DNA of 64,000 nt, from positions 1,240,001-1,304,000 of the forward strand of contig NZ_CP071868.1 of NCBI RefSeq assembly GCF_017569225.1, given 5' to 3'. The position numbers and the translations under genes are program-made. Position 1 is the first letter of the stretch. Each line of letters begins with the position of its first letter. This DNA is from Pengzhenrongella sicca (GTDB lineage: Bacteria; Actinomycetota; Actinomycetes; Actinomycetales; Cellulomonadaceae). Under the pieces are notes generated by a model. That model was given only the letters and a program-made list of their open reading frames with translations, was not told where the DNA came from and ran no database searches. Below, one piece after another: positions 43,119-50,940 of the stretch.

Positions 43119-43688
43119 TCACGCGGTGCGCATGACGATCCGTGGCAGCTTGCTCGCGACGGCGTCGGTCGTTCCGACGGCGGTGAAGCCGGCCCGCTCG
43201 AACATCGCACGCGTGCCGACGAACGCCATCGTTGTGTCCATCCGCCCCGGCGGGTCGACCGGGTACGCCTCTACCGCGGGCGCCCCGCAGGACCTGGCGT
43301 ACGCCACCGCCCCGTGGATCAGGGGGGTCGTGACGCCCTGCTTGCGGTGCCCGCCGCGGACGACGACGCACACGATGCTCCACACCGGCACGTCGTCGAC
43401 GGGCCGGATCAGGCGCGAGTGCACGAGCCGCGGGATCTCGGCTCGCGGCCCGATGTTGCACCACCCGACGGGCGTGCCGTCAAGGTAGGCGACGACGCCG
43501 GGGGGATGCGCGCGCTCGCACAGCCGGCGCATCGCGGGCTCCCGCGCGCCGCCGCCGAGCTCCTGGATCTCGCGCGCCCGGAGCCGGTGGGACAGGCACC
43601 AGCAGTGGTCGGCGCGCCGGTTGGGGTTGATGACGTCCGCGAAGTCCTCGAACCTGTCGGGGGTGACGGGATGCACGGTCCAGGTCAT
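43119..43688 (-). CDS. GNAT family acetyltransferase
   Basis: A 189-residue GNAT protein starting MTWTVHPVTPDRFEDFADVI. It carries an N-terminal cysteine-rich segment (ADHCWCLSHRLRAREI), VAYLDGTPVGWCNIGPRAE and the acetyl-CoA loop VVRGGHRKQGVTTPLIHGAVAYARSCGA. The C-terminus GFTAVGTTDA is typical. The pattern with CWC and GWCN is that of small-molecule N-acetyltransferases in actinobacteria; substrate unknown. The ATG at 43688 was chosen since the long upstream extension is antisense to the next gene. Confidence 0.85.
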   Translation of the reverse strand: MTWTVHPVTPDRFEDFADVINPNRRADHCWCLSHRLRAREIQELGGGAREPAMRRLCERAHPPGVVAYLDGTPVGWCNIGPRAEIPRLVHSRLIRPVDDVPVWSIVCVVVRGGHRKQGVTTPLIHGAVAYARSCGAPAVEAYPVDPPGRMDTTMAFVGTRAMFERAGFTAVGTTDAVASKLPRIVMRTA

Positions 43689-43697
43689 CCCCCGATC

Positions 43698-43748
43698 CAA
43701 GCACCAAGCACCAGGCACCGACATTCGCCGCCGACATTCCCGACATTC
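43698..43748. repeat. Short direct repeats in a divergent promoter
   Basis: AAGCACC/AGGCACC units and three GACATTC copies (about 43730-43748) occur in the gap between the GNAT gene and the cyclase-like gene. They could be regulator half-sites or slippage products. Confidence 0.5.
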
Positions 43749-43790
43749 TCCGCCGGGTGCGGGAGCCCGTCCGCGGCTAACCTGGCGCTC

Positions 43791-44765
43791 ATGGGGCTCG
43801 ACCCGGAGCTGCTCGACTGGCTGCTCGACAGCGACCCGGCGCTGCGCTGGGAGGTCGAGCGCGACCTCGCCGGCGCGCCGCCCGGGGTCTGGCGTGCCAC
43901 GCGCGCCCGGGTCGCCACCGAGGGGTTCGGTGCGCGCCTGCTCGCGCTGCAAGACCCCGACGGGCAGTGGGCGGGCGGCGCGTTCTTCCCAGGTGGTTTC
44001 GACTTCGCGGCGTTCGAGGCCGCCGGGGCGGCGGGGCAGCCCTGGACCGCGACGACGTGGACGCTCACCACCCTGCGTGAATGGGGCCTGGACGCCGCGG
44101 CGCTGGCCGGCACGGCCGACAAGCTCGCCGCGAACAGCCGCTGGGAGTACGACGACCTGCCGTACTGGGGCGGCGAGGTCGACTGTTGCATCAATGCGTA
44201 CACGCTCGCCAACGGCGCCTGGCTCGGGGCGGACGTCGCCGGGATCGCGCAGTGGTTCCTCGACCACCGCTTGGCCGACGGCGGCTGGAACTGCGCATGG
44301 GTCGACGGCTCGACCCGCTCGTCGTTCCACTCGACGCTCAACTCCGTGAAGGGGCTGCTGGCCTACGAGGCCATGACGGGGGAGGGTGGGCCGCTACGCG
44401 CGGCCCGCCTGGCCGGCGAGGAGTACCTGCTCGAGCGCGGGCTGCTCCGCCGGCTGTCGACCGGCGAGCCCGTCGCGACGTGGGCGACCCGGTTCGCCTA
44501 CCCGTTCCGCGGGGTCTACAGCGCGCTCAACGCGGCCGAGCACTTCCGGGCCGCGGCGCAGCACAACAACGTCGCGCCCGACCCCCGGCTCGCGGACGCG
44601 ATCGGCCTCATCCGCTCCCGCCGGACCGCGGACGGACGCTGGTTGCAGGAGCATCGCCACCCCGGGTCGGTCTGGTTCGAGGTCGACGTGCCGCCCGGCG
44701 AGCCGTCCCGGTGGCTCACGCTCTTCGGCACGCGCGTCCTCGCGTGGTGGTACACCGCTGCCTAG
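43791..44765 (+). CDS. Squalene-cyclase/prenyltransferase-fold (alpha6-alpha6 barrel) protein
   Basis: A 324-residue protein starting MGLDPELLDWLLDSDPALRW. Repeated segments LLALQDPDGQWAGGAFFPGG, TTWTLTTLREWGLD, LADGGWNCAWVDG and RTADGRWLQEHRH match QW-like repeats of the squalene-cyclase superfamily fold. The DxDD or DxxD catalytic motifs of terpene cyclases are not evident, and the N-terminal helices are short, so this is more likely a non-cyclase member. Function unknown. Its stop overlaps the convergent glyoxalase stop by a few bases. Confidence 0.72.
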   Translation: MGLDPELLDWLLDSDPALRWEVERDLAGAPPGVWRATRARVATEGFGARLLALQDPDGQWAGGAFFPGGFDFAAFEAAGAAGQPWTATTWTLTTLREWGLDAAALAGTADKLAANSRWEYDDLPYWGGEVDCCINAYTLANGAWLGADVAGIAQWFLDHRLADGGWNCAWVDGSTRSSFHSTLNSVKGLLAYEAMTGEGGPLRAARLAGEEYLLERGLLRRLSTGEPVATWATRFAYPFRGVYSALNAAEHFRAAAQHNNVAPDPRLADAIGLIRSRRTADGRWLQEHRHPGSVWFEVDVPPGEPSRWLTLFGTRVLAWWYTAA

Positions 44766-45127
44766 GCGCGGTCGTGCAGGGTGAGCTGGTAGCCGTCCGG
44801 GTCGACGAACGTGAACGTCCGTCCGAAGGGACCGTCGACCGGCGGCGAGACGATCGGCACTCCGGCCGTGACGAGCGCGTCGTGGATGCCCTGGGTGTCC
44901 GACGCGTGCAGCCACAGCGCGATCCCCAGGCCTGGCTGCGGCGTCGAGTCCAGGTCCACCCCGGGCACGAGGGCGCGGACGGCGAACGCCACCGGCTTCG
45001 TGTCGAACACGACGGCGTGCGGGGGGCCCTGGATGCGCGCGAGCCCGAGGTGCCGCTCGTAGAAGGCGGCGGATCGCTCGAGATCGCGCACCTGCAGGGA
45101 GATGAAGTCGGGTCCGGTCGCGGTCAT
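44762..45127 (-). CDS. VOC family (glyoxalase-like) protein
   Basis: A 121-residue vicinal-oxygen-chelate fold protein (MTATGPDFISLQVRDLERSA), with metal-site positions in FISLQVRDL, GIALWLHASD and FGRTFTFVDPDGYQLTLHD. It may detoxify or bind a small electrophile or antibiotic. Divergent from a MarR regulator with two 16-base palindromes between them, so it is almost certainly that regulator's target. An ATG at 45160 would add 11 residues, but it would lie inside the first operator. Confidence 0.86.
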   Translation of the reverse strand: MTATGPDFISLQVRDLERSAAFYERHLGLARIQGPPHAVVFDTKPVAFAVRALVPGVDLDSTPQPGLGIALWLHASDTQGIHDALVTAGVPIVSPPVDGPFGRTFTFVDPDGYQLTLHDRA

Positions 45128-45154
45128 GGGTGTGCTCCTCGGGGCTTTTGGGGA

Positions 45155-45199
45155 TGTCAATACGTTGACACGACGAGAGGCTATGTCAGACTGTTGACA
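45155..45199. promoter_or_regulatory. Two 16-base MarR operator palindromes
   Basis: TGTCAATACGTTGACA (45155-45170) and TGTCAGACTGTTGACA (45184-45199) share a TGTCA-N6-TGACA frame and lie 29 bases apart between divergent starts. The second overlaps the MarR ATG. Confidence 0.75.
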
Positions 45200-45669
45200 T
45201 GAGTCAAGAGGAGCCCCGGGTCATCCTGGAGACGTCGGTCGGATACGTGCTCAAGGAGGCCGCGAGCGCGTTGCGGTCGTCGATGGAAGCCGTGCTTCGC
45301 CCCCTCGGGATGACGATCACGCACTACTCCTGCCTGGAGCTGCTCGCGCAGCGGCCCGGCCTGTCGAACTCCGCCCTCGCCCGCGGCGCCTTCGTGTCGC
45401 GCCAGGCGATGAACGTGCTGCTGCAGTCCTTGGAGCGGGACGGATTCGTCTCGCGGCCGGCCGCCGCGCCGGTGGGGCGCGCGCTGCCAGCCCAGCTGAC
45501 CGAGCACGGTCGGCGCCGGCTGGATGCGGCCAGCGCCGCCGTCCGGGCGGTCGAGGTACAGATGCTCTCGCGGCTCGCGGACGGCGAGGCGGACCAGCTC
45601 CGGCGGCTGCTCACGCTCTGCGTCAGCGGCCTGGCGACGGCGCCGTCGGGAGGGTCCGGGGGCGCCTGA
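45199..45669 (+). CDS. MarR family regulator
   Basis: A 156-residue winged-helix regulator: MTITHYSCLELLAQRPGLSN, ALARGAFVSRQAMNVLLQSLERDGFVSR and a beta-wing RALPAQLTEHGRRRLDAA. It is divergent from the VOC gene and its own start codon lies in an operator, pointing to autorepression. Ligand unknown. Confidence 0.9.
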   Translation: MSQEEPRVILETSVGYVLKEAASALRSSMEAVLRPLGMTITHYSCLELLAQRPGLSNSALARGAFVSRQAMNVLLQSLERDGFVSRPAAAPVGRALPAQLTEHGRRRLDAASAAVRAVEVQMLSRLADGEADQLRRLLTLCVSGLATAPSGGSGGA

Positions 45670-45694
45670 GGAGGCGACCGGGGCCTCGCGGCCG

Positions 45695-47275
45695 CTATCC
45701 GGTCGACCCGCCCGCGAGCACCGCCATGGCGGCGGACCGGCCGGGGATCCCGCTCACGCCGCCGCCCCGGCGCGCACCCGCGCCGCAGAGCAGGACACGG
45801 TCGTGGCCGGTTCCGACGCCCCACCGCCCCGCGGGAGTGCCGGCGTCGTCGGCCTCGAGCCACGGCCACTGCAGGTCGCGGTGGAAGATGTGGCCGCCGG
45901 GCAACGCGACGTCGGCCTCGAGGTCGACGGGCGAGCGCACCTCGAGGCACGGGCGCCCGTCGCCGTCGAGCGCGAGGCAGTCCTCGATCGGCTCGGCGAG
46001 CACCGCGTCAAGGGAGCGCAGCGTGGCCGCGAGCGCCGCCGCCCGGGCGCCCTCGGGGTCCGCGCGGAAGAGGCCCGCGGGCATGTGCAAGCCGAAGAGC
46101 GTGAGCGTCTGGTGGCCCGTCGCGCGCAGGTCTGCGCCGAGGATCGACGGGTCCGTGAGCGTGTGGCAGTAGAGCTCCGCGGGGGGCAGCGACGGAATCC
46201 GGCCCGCGGCCGCCTCCGCGTGCGCGACGGCCAGCTGCTCGTATGACTCGTTCACGTGGAACGTGCCGGCGAACGCCGTCGCCGGGTCCACGCCCGGGTC
46301 CCGGAGCCGGGGCAGCCGGCGCAGGACCATGTTGACCTTGAGCTGGCTTCCCTGCGGCCCGTCGTCCGCGGGCTCTCGCCCGAGCAGGCCGTCGAGGATG
46401 CGCGGGGCGACACCGGCGAGCACATGGGCCGCCGCCACCGCGTGGTCGCGACCGTCGTCGTCGGTCCAGCTGACGTCGGCACCGCCGGGCCCAGGGACGA
46501 TGGCCCGCACGCGTGCGCGAGTCAGGACCTCGGCGCCACCCGCGCGCGCCGCCCCGGCGAGTGCCGCGACGACGGCGCCCATGCCGCCGACCGGGACGTC
46601 CCAGTCGCCCGTGCCGCCCCCGATCACGTGGTAGAGGAAGCAGCGGTTCTGCGCGAGGGTCGTCTCGTGCGCGGCGGCGAACGTCCCGATGAGCGCGTCG
46701 GTCAGGACCACGCCGCGGACCAGGTCGTGGGTGAACGTGCGCTCGATCAGGCCGCCGAGCGGGGCGTGCAGGTCCGCCCACCACTGCTCGCCGACGAGCG
46801 CCCGCGCCTGGGCCGACGTCGGGACCGGCCCCGTCATGGTCGGGAAGACCGCCTGCGCGAGCGCCCGCATCCGGGCCCCGAAGGCCAGCCAGGCGCCGTC
46901 GTCGGCCGCGGCGCCTACCGCCGCGAACGAGCGCCGCGTGGCGCCCCCATCGCCGGTGTCTACGAGCAGGCCGCGCGTCGGGTCCGCGGGCAGCGGGGTG
47001 TACGACGAGATCCTCCGACGTCGCAGCTCGAGAGTGAGGCCGAGCTCGTCCCGGACCGTCCGCGGCAGGAGCGAAACCAGGTAGGAGTAGCGGGACAGCC
47101 GGGCATCGACGCCCCGGAACACGCGGCGCGAATCGGTGGCGCCGCCAAGGTGGTTCGCGCGCTCGAGGACCAGGACGCTGCGACCGGCCCGCGCGAGGTA
47201 CGCCGCCGCGGTGAGCCCGTTGTGACCGCCGCCGACGACGACGGCGTCGAACCTGCTCCGGTCCACTATGTCCAT
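45695..47275 (-). CDS. FAD-dependent oxidoreductase, PYROXD2/phytoene-desaturase-like
   Basis: A 526-residue flavoprotein starting MDIVDRSRFDAVVVGGGHNG. The dinucleotide-binding GGGHNGLTAAAYLARAGRSVLVLERANHLGG is at the N-terminus, a second motif GGGTGDWDVPVGGMGAVVAAL in the middle, and the C-terminal FAD motif CGAGARRGGGVSGIPGRSAA. This architecture matches carotenoid/phytoene desaturase-type and PYROXD2-like proteins. No other carotenoid genes are nearby, so a non-carotenoid amine or redox role is possible. The upstream part of the open frame overlaps the SsgA promoter, so ATG 47275 is preferred. Confidence 0.86.
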   Translation of the reverse strand: MDIVDRSRFDAVVVGGGHNGLTAAAYLARAGRSVLVLERANHLGGATDSRRVFRGVDARLSRYSYLVSLLPRTVRDELGLTLELRRRRISSYTPLPADPTRGLLVDTGDGGATRRSFAAVGAAADDGAWLAFGARMRALAQAVFPTMTGPVPTSAQARALVGEQWWADLHAPLGGLIERTFTHDLVRGVVLTDALIGTFAAAHETTLAQNRCFLYHVIGGGTGDWDVPVGGMGAVVAALAGAARAGGAEVLTRARVRAIVPGPGGADVSWTDDDGRDHAVAAAHVLAGVAPRILDGLLGREPADDGPQGSQLKVNMVLRRLPRLRDPGVDPATAFAGTFHVNESYEQLAVAHAEAAAGRIPSLPPAELYCHTLTDPSILGADLRATGHQTLTLFGLHMPAGLFRADPEGARAAALAATLRSLDAVLAEPIEDCLALDGDGRPCLEVRSPVDLEADVALPGGHIFHRDLQWPWLEADDAGTPAGRWGVGTGHDRVLLCGAGARRGGGVSGIPGRSAAMAVLAGGSTG

Positions 47276-47289
47276 TGGTCCACTATGTC
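47260..47289. promoter_or_regulatory. Direct repeat GGTCCACTATGTC around the oxidoreductase start
   Basis: GGTCCACTATGTC occurs at 47260-47272 and 47277-47289, 17 bases apart, overlapping and just upstream of the oxidoreductase ATG. A regulator site or a promoter duplication; it could affect its expression. Confidence 0.5.
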
Positions 47290-47404
47290 GGAATAAGGAA
47301 AATTCAATGCCTTGCGCAACGGCTGTACGGGTGAATTCTCCGACGGAATTGGCCACGTGGGACTTTCGTCCCTTAACGTTCTATCACCCGTTAGGAGGGC
47401 CCTC

Positions 47405-47836
47405 ATGTTGCCAGTTCCGTACGACGTGACGACAGCAATCACGACCCACCTTGTGCTGTCCGACTCCCTGACGGAAGACGTCTTCGTCGAGCTTGGCTAT
47501 CACGCGGCCGACCCCTACGCGCTCAACGCGCGGTTCAGCCAGGGCGACGGTCCCCCCTCCACGTGGTTGCTCGCGCGTGATCTTTTCGCGCAGGGGCTCG
47601 TGGCCACGCAGGCGGCGCCGGCCGGCCGGGGCGACGTGCGCATCTGGCGGGACGAGGACCCCGACTACCTCCTGATGACGTTCCGCGGCGTCGCCGGCGA
47701 AGCACTTATCGCCGCGCCCGCGGAGCCGATTGAGCGATTCATGGAGGCGACCCGGGCCATCGTCCCGTTCGGCGCCGAGAGCGAGCGAATCGGCGCCGCG
47801 GTCGACGCGTTCGTGGAGAGCCTGCTGACCGCCTGA
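47405..47836 (+). CDS. SsgA-like (SALP) cell-division/sporulation protein
   Basis: A 143-residue protein preceded by a strong ribosome site (TAGGAGGG) before ATG 47405. It matches the SsgA/SsgB family: YDVTTAITTHLVLSDSLTED, VFVELGYHAADPYALNARFS, STWLLARDLFAQGL and GDVRIWRDEDPDYLLMTFRG. SALPs control septum placement (SsgB recruits FtsZ) and are mostly found in morphologically differentiating actinomycetes, with simpler copies in some non-sporulating genera. It converges with a DivIVA-type gene. Confidence 0.9.
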   Translation: MLPVPYDVTTAITTHLVLSDSLTEDVFVELGYHAADPYALNARFSQGDGPPSTWLLARDLFAQGLVATQAAPAGRGDVRIWRDEDPDYLLMTFRGVAGEALIAAPAEPIERFMEATRAIVPFGAESERIGAAVDAFVESLLTA

Positions 47837-47854
47837 GTTCCGCCTCCTGCCCGG

Positions 47855-48163
47855 TCAGGCCCGCAGGCTCGCGGCGACCTGGTCGAGCAGGTCGTCGACC
47901 ATGTCCTGGTCGTACCCCTCCCGGAACTTCGTCGCTCGGAACCTGACGGCGCGCACGTCGTCGGCGGTCAGCGACGACGGCGCCGCGCGGCGGTGCGCGT
48001 CGACCGCGATGCCGGCCCGCTCGAGGAAGGCGTCGACAGCCGCGATCTCGTAGCCCTCGCGGAAGGTGGTCCGCGTCAGCGCGCTCGCGGCGCCGCGGAC
48101 TCCCGCGCCATCGAGCACGTGCAGCGGTCCGTCGGCAGGCGGGTTCCAGAACCGGATCCTCAT
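47855..48163 (-). CDS. Small protein with two DivIVA-type segments
   Basis: A 102-residue protein starting MRIRFWNPPADGPLHVLDGA. Two segments resemble the DivIVA-domain start FxxGYDxxEVDxFLD: FREGYEIAAVDAFLERAG at about 35 and FREGYDQDMVDDLLDQVA at about 81. Such duplicated short DivIVA-domain proteins are known in actinobacteria, some with polar or division functions; the role here is not shown. It converges with the SsgA-like gene, 18 bases apart. Confidence 0.75.
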   Translation of the reverse strand: MRIRFWNPPADGPLHVLDGAGVRGAASALTRTTFREGYEIAAVDAFLERAGIAVDAHRRAAPSSLTADDVRAVRFRATKFREGYDQDMVDDLLDQVAASLRA

Positions 48164-48240
48164 CGACGTTCCTCTCCTCGCGGGTGCGGCTTTGCTCCCC
48201 CAGGCTAGGGGGCGCGCGGGATATCGACGGCCCCGCTCGA

Positions 48241-48729
48241 TCAGGAGTCGCGCGGGTCGACGCGCGGCTCGAGCACCACGACCGTGGTCTGGTCCGGGCG
48301 CAGTGCCGCCATCGCGTCGAGGTCGTCGCCCCAGCCCTGGACCGCGTCCAGGAGCGTCCAGAGGCGGTCGCGCTCGGCGCCGGTCGCGGCGGTCGCGTGC
48401 ACGCGGCGTGCGCCGTCGCGAAGGTCGACCTCGGCGTCCGGAGCCGCCTGCAGGTTGAGCCACCAGGCGGGGGCGCCCGCTCCCCATCCGTTCATGGCGA
48501 GCGTGACGAGGCGGGCGCCGTCCTCGACGTAGCAGACGATGACGGCGCGCTCGCGGCCGGAGGTGCGCCCCACTGTGCGCAGGCGCAGGAACCCGGCCCT
48601 GGCGGCGGTCGGGCGCGACAGGCCGAGGCGGCCGGCCGTGACGCGGTAGAGCAGGCGATGCGCGCGCCAGATGGTGCGGATGATCCATCGCGGCGGCAGC
48701 GTGGGGGTGGACGAGGTCGTGGCGGACAT
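48241..48729 (-). CDS. F420-dependent (Ddn-like) nitroreductase family oxidoreductase
   Basis: A 162-residue deazaflavin (F420)-dependent nitroreductase-family protein of the flavin/deazaflavin split-barrel. Features: RLRTVGRTSGRERAVIVCYV, VTLAMNGWGAGAPAWWLNLQAAPDAEV and VHATAATGAERDRLW, as in Mycobacterium Ddn-type enzymes. The starting ATG (48729) is close to a TetR operator region. Divergent from a TetR regulator, hence probably inducible; the substrate may be a quinone or an electrophile, known for the family and not shown here. Confidence 0.86.
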   Translation of the reverse strand: MSATTSSTPTLPPRWIIRTIWRAHRLLYRVTAGRLGLSRPTAARAGFLRLRTVGRTSGRERAVIVCYVEDGARLVTLAMNGWGAGAPAWWLNLQAAPDAEVDLRDGARRVHATAATGAERDRLWTLLDAVQGWGDDLDAMAALRPDQTTVVVLEPRVDPRDS

Positions 48730-48738
48730 GTCGGCTCC

Positions 48739-48784
48739 TCTACGGTGTAGGGCTGAGATATCAGCCTGGGCCCTACGCCGTAGA
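48739..48784. promoter_or_regulatory. TetR operators between the Ddn-like gene and its regulator
   Basis: Two palindromic half-sites, CTACGGTGTAG (48740-48750) and CTACGCCGTAG (48773-48783), together form a larger inverted repeat TCTACGGTGTAGGG/CCCTACGCCGTAGA; between them lies GGCTGA-GATA-TCAGCC, also palindromic (48751-48766). Centres of the two CTAC sites are 33 bases apart. Confidence 0.75.
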
Positions 48785-48804
48785 GACGTCAATAGACTGG
48801 GCCC

Positions 48805-49452
48805 ATGCCCGCGCCGCTGAGCCCAGAACGCATCGTCGACGCCGCGATCGCGCTGGCCGACCGGGAGGGGCTCGAGGGTCTGAGCATGCGCAAGCTCGGC
48901 GTCGACCTCGGGGTCGACCCGATGTCGGTGTACCACCACGTGGCTGACAAGAGCGCCCTGCTTGCCCTGATGGTCGACCGGGTGGTCGGCCAGGTCGAGC
49001 CGGTGCGGGTCGGCGGGTGGGCCGAGGCGCTTCGCGGGACGATCCTCGGCGCCCGCGCCACGATGCTGCGCCACCCGTGGGCGGCGAAGGTCCTCGCGGC
49101 GGGAACCGAGGCGACGCCCGCGATCATCGGGTACGTCGACGCGATCCTCGGCATCCTGCGCGGCGGCGGGCTGACGGTCGGGCTCGCGCACCACGCCCTG
49201 CACGTGCTCGGCAGCCGCATCCTCGGGTTCAGCCAGGACCTCTTCGACGACGCCGCCGAACCGCGGCCGGACCTCGCGGCTCGCGCCGCGCTAGCGGCCA
49301 GGTGGGCGCAGACGTTGCCGAACGTCGCAGAGCTGGCGCTGGCGGCCGACCACGACGGCGGACTCGGTGGCTGCGACGACGACGCCGAGTTCGCCTTCGC
49401 GCTCGACCTGATCATCGAGGGCCTGGCGCTCCGCCACGCGCCCGTGCCCTGA
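48805..49452 (+). CDS. TetR family regulator (TetR_C_1-type)
   Basis: A 215-residue regulator starting MPAPLSPERIVDAAIALADR. The HTH is GLSMRKLGVDLGVDPMSVYHHVADKSALLALMVDRVV (about residues 31-65), a form typical of class B/tetracycline-type TetR proteins. Autoregulated control of the divergent Ddn-like enzyme is expected. A palindrome copy lies 10 bases after its stop codon. Confidence 0.9.
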   Translation: MPAPLSPERIVDAAIALADREGLEGLSMRKLGVDLGVDPMSVYHHVADKSALLALMVDRVVGQVEPVRVGGWAEALRGTILGARATMLRHPWAAKVLAAGTEATPAIIGYVDAILGILRGGGLTVGLAHHALHVLGSRILGFSQDLFDDAAEPRPDLAARAALAARWAQTLPNVAELALAADHDGGLGGCDDDAEFAFALDLIIEGLALRHAPVP

Positions 49453-49462
49453 CCGACCCCCG

Positions 49463-49517
49463 CCCGGTTTTCAGGGGTTTCGGTCCGGATTTCGCGCCGC
49501 TTCCCCTGAAAACCGGG
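49463..49517. repeat. Palindrome family, copy A
   Basis: CCCGGTTTTCAGGGG (49463-49477) and CCCCTGAAAACCGGG (49503-49517) are perfect 15-bp complements around a 25-base loop. It follows the TetR stop codon with a C-rich spacer. Two related palindromes follow at 51607 and 55363. Confidence 0.85.
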
Positions 49518-49571
49518 TCTGTCTTGACCTACGCTCGCGACATCGTCGCCCGCCACGTGGGACGAGAGCGG

Positions 49572-49742
49572 ATGGGAGCGAGTGTGTTTGACCTGAAGCC
49601 GGGGGAACTGCTTCTGATCGTGTCGTTCGTTGCGGCGATCGTCCTATTGATTCTGTTGGCACGGCGCATGGCGATCGCCTTCCGCAAGGGACGGCGCGAG
49701 CGTTCGCGCCCGAGTTCCGAGCGCGGTGTTCCCCGCGGCTGA
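49572..49742 (+). CDS. Small single-pass membrane protein
   Basis: A 56-residue frame starting at ATG 49572 (MGASVFDLKPGELLLIVSFV); a GTG nine bases later (VFDLKPGE) is an alternative. One hydrophobic segment (LLLIVSFVAAIVLLILLARR) is followed by a basic tail. A GAGAGCGG ribosome-site-like stretch precedes it. Typical of actinobacterial small membrane proteins without known function. It lies in front of another membrane protein gene. Confidence 0.55.
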   Translation: MGASVFDLKPGELLLIVSFVAAIVLLILLARRMAIAFRKGRRERSRPSSERGVPRG

Positions 49743-49776
49743 GATCCCCCAGCGCGGGCCGGCGCGCGACGCTCGA

Positions 49777-50253
49777 ATGAGCGAGTCGCACGGGTGGCGG
49801 CCCGCGCTGGCGCTGGCGTGGCGCTGGGCGGTGCGAGCCGTGACGGGGTACACGCTGCTGGTCGCCCTGCTCACCCTCGGCGCTGTGCTGCTCGCGCCCA
49901 CCGCCGACTGGAGCCGGGTGGGTGGTCTCGACTCGCTCCTGCTCAGCTATGCGTTCTGGATCGTCGTGCTGGTTCCGGTCCTGGCGTTGGCCGGAGTCGC
50001 GGAGGCGGCCGCGGTCTGGCTAGCGCTCCGGTTGTCGGCAGGCTCGACGAGGGTCGGCGCGATCACGGCGGGCATCGCTGGTGCGCTGATCGTCATGGCC
50101 TTCACGCTGCTGTACTCGGAGCCACGGGCCGTCGATGCCGCGGGGTACGCCGTGGGAAGCGCGGCACTCGGGGTCGTCGCTGCCAGGTTGACTGTCCGTG
50201 ACGTCGCGACGATCCCCCTGCTGGTCAACTGGCTCGATCACCTTCGACGCTGA
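49777..50253 (+). CDS. Hypothetical integral membrane protein
   Basis: A 158-residue protein (ATG 49777, MSESHGWRPALALAWRWAVR) with about four membrane helices (TGYTLLVALLTLGAVLLA, LLLSYAFWIVVLVPVLALAG, AAAVWLALRL, ITAGIAGALIVMAFTLLYS). No family recognised. It starts 34 bases after the small membrane protein and may share its operon. Confidence 0.65.
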   Translation: MSESHGWRPALALAWRWAVRAVTGYTLLVALLTLGAVLLAPTADWSRVGGLDSLLLSYAFWIVVLVPVLALAGVAEAAAVWLALRLSAGSTRVGAITAGIAGALIVMAFTLLYSEPRAVDAAGYAVGSAALGVVAARLTVRDVATIPLLVNWLDHLRR

Positions 50254-50274
50254 CACAGTCGGCGCGAGCCCGGC

Positions 50275-50940
50275 TCAGAGCCCGAGTGCGTGCACAACCC
50301 TTTCGATGAGGTCTTCCTCGGTCATCGTGGTGTCGACCTCCACGACGCGCAGCCCGAGGCCGGTGGCTTCCTCGCGAAGGCGGTCGGTGAACATCCGGTC
50401 ACGCTCGAGCAAGTTCTCCAGTGCCCTGGCCGGATCGCTGGTCTTCCCGGCGATCTCCAACGATGAGCCCCTACTCGAGAAGGCGGCCCGACGAAAGTCC
50501 TGCGTCGGGAGCAGCCACACCGCGTGGTTGATCGAGTCGAGAAGGGGCTTCACCAGGTGCGGCAGCAGGCGGAATCCTTCGGCGATCACCGGCGGCCCTG
50601 CTGGCTTGCGCAGCAGGTCGTCGATGAGCTCCCCGAAACCCTCGCCTCGAAACCAGTGGAACGTTTCAAACATCGTCCGGGGTGATCGATGCAGCCACCG
50701 CTCGTCCATGTCCATCGCGTGGAACGCGCTCAGGAATGGGGCGTCTTCGGGCTTGCTCCGGTCAGCATGCTCAGACATCACGTCATCAGTCACATACAGA
50801 CGCAATTCATAGCGAGCCGCGACGCGACGGGCAACGGTCGACTTGCCGGCACCACTGCCGCCACCGATCCAATAGACGTTGCGCAGCCGTCGACGTAGCG
50901 AGGCAGTGTCGTCGTCGAGGCCGTTCCGTCGGCCTGACAC
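50275..50940 (-). CDS. P-loop NTPase/kinase-like protein
   Basis: A 221-residue P-loop protein starting at GTG 50940 (MSGRRNGLDDDTASL). Walker A is GGSGAGKST at about residues 27-35. A predicted lid and substrate region follows (YVTDDVMSEHADRS, GPPVIAEGFRLLPHLVKPLLD). The layout resembles small nucleoside or sugar kinases and AAA-like kinases, without a diagnostic substrate motif. The gene starts immediately at the stop of the cytidine deaminase-like gene, so the two are coupled. Confidence 0.75.
   Translation of the reverse strand: MSGRRNGLDDDTASLRRRLRNVYWIGGGSGAGKSTVARRVAARYELRLYVTDDVMSEHADRSKPEDAPFLSAFHAMDMDERWLHRSPRTMFETFHWFRGEGFGELIDDLLRKPAGPPVIAEGFRLLPHLVKPLLDSINHAVWLLPTQDFRRAAFSSRGSSLEIAGKTSDPARALENLLERDRMFTDRLREEATGLGLRVVEVDTTMTEEDLIERVVHALGL

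Noticed and set aside
43791-44765. Terpene biosynthesis cluster
   Set aside because: The protein has the cyclase fold but no visible catalytic DxDD/DxxD motif, and no prenyltransferase or cytochrome is nearby.
45695-47275. Carotenoid biosynthesis gene
   Set aside because: The flavoprotein looks like phytoene desaturase-type proteins, but there are no crtB/crtE genes, and PYROXD2-like proteins of other function have the same motifs.
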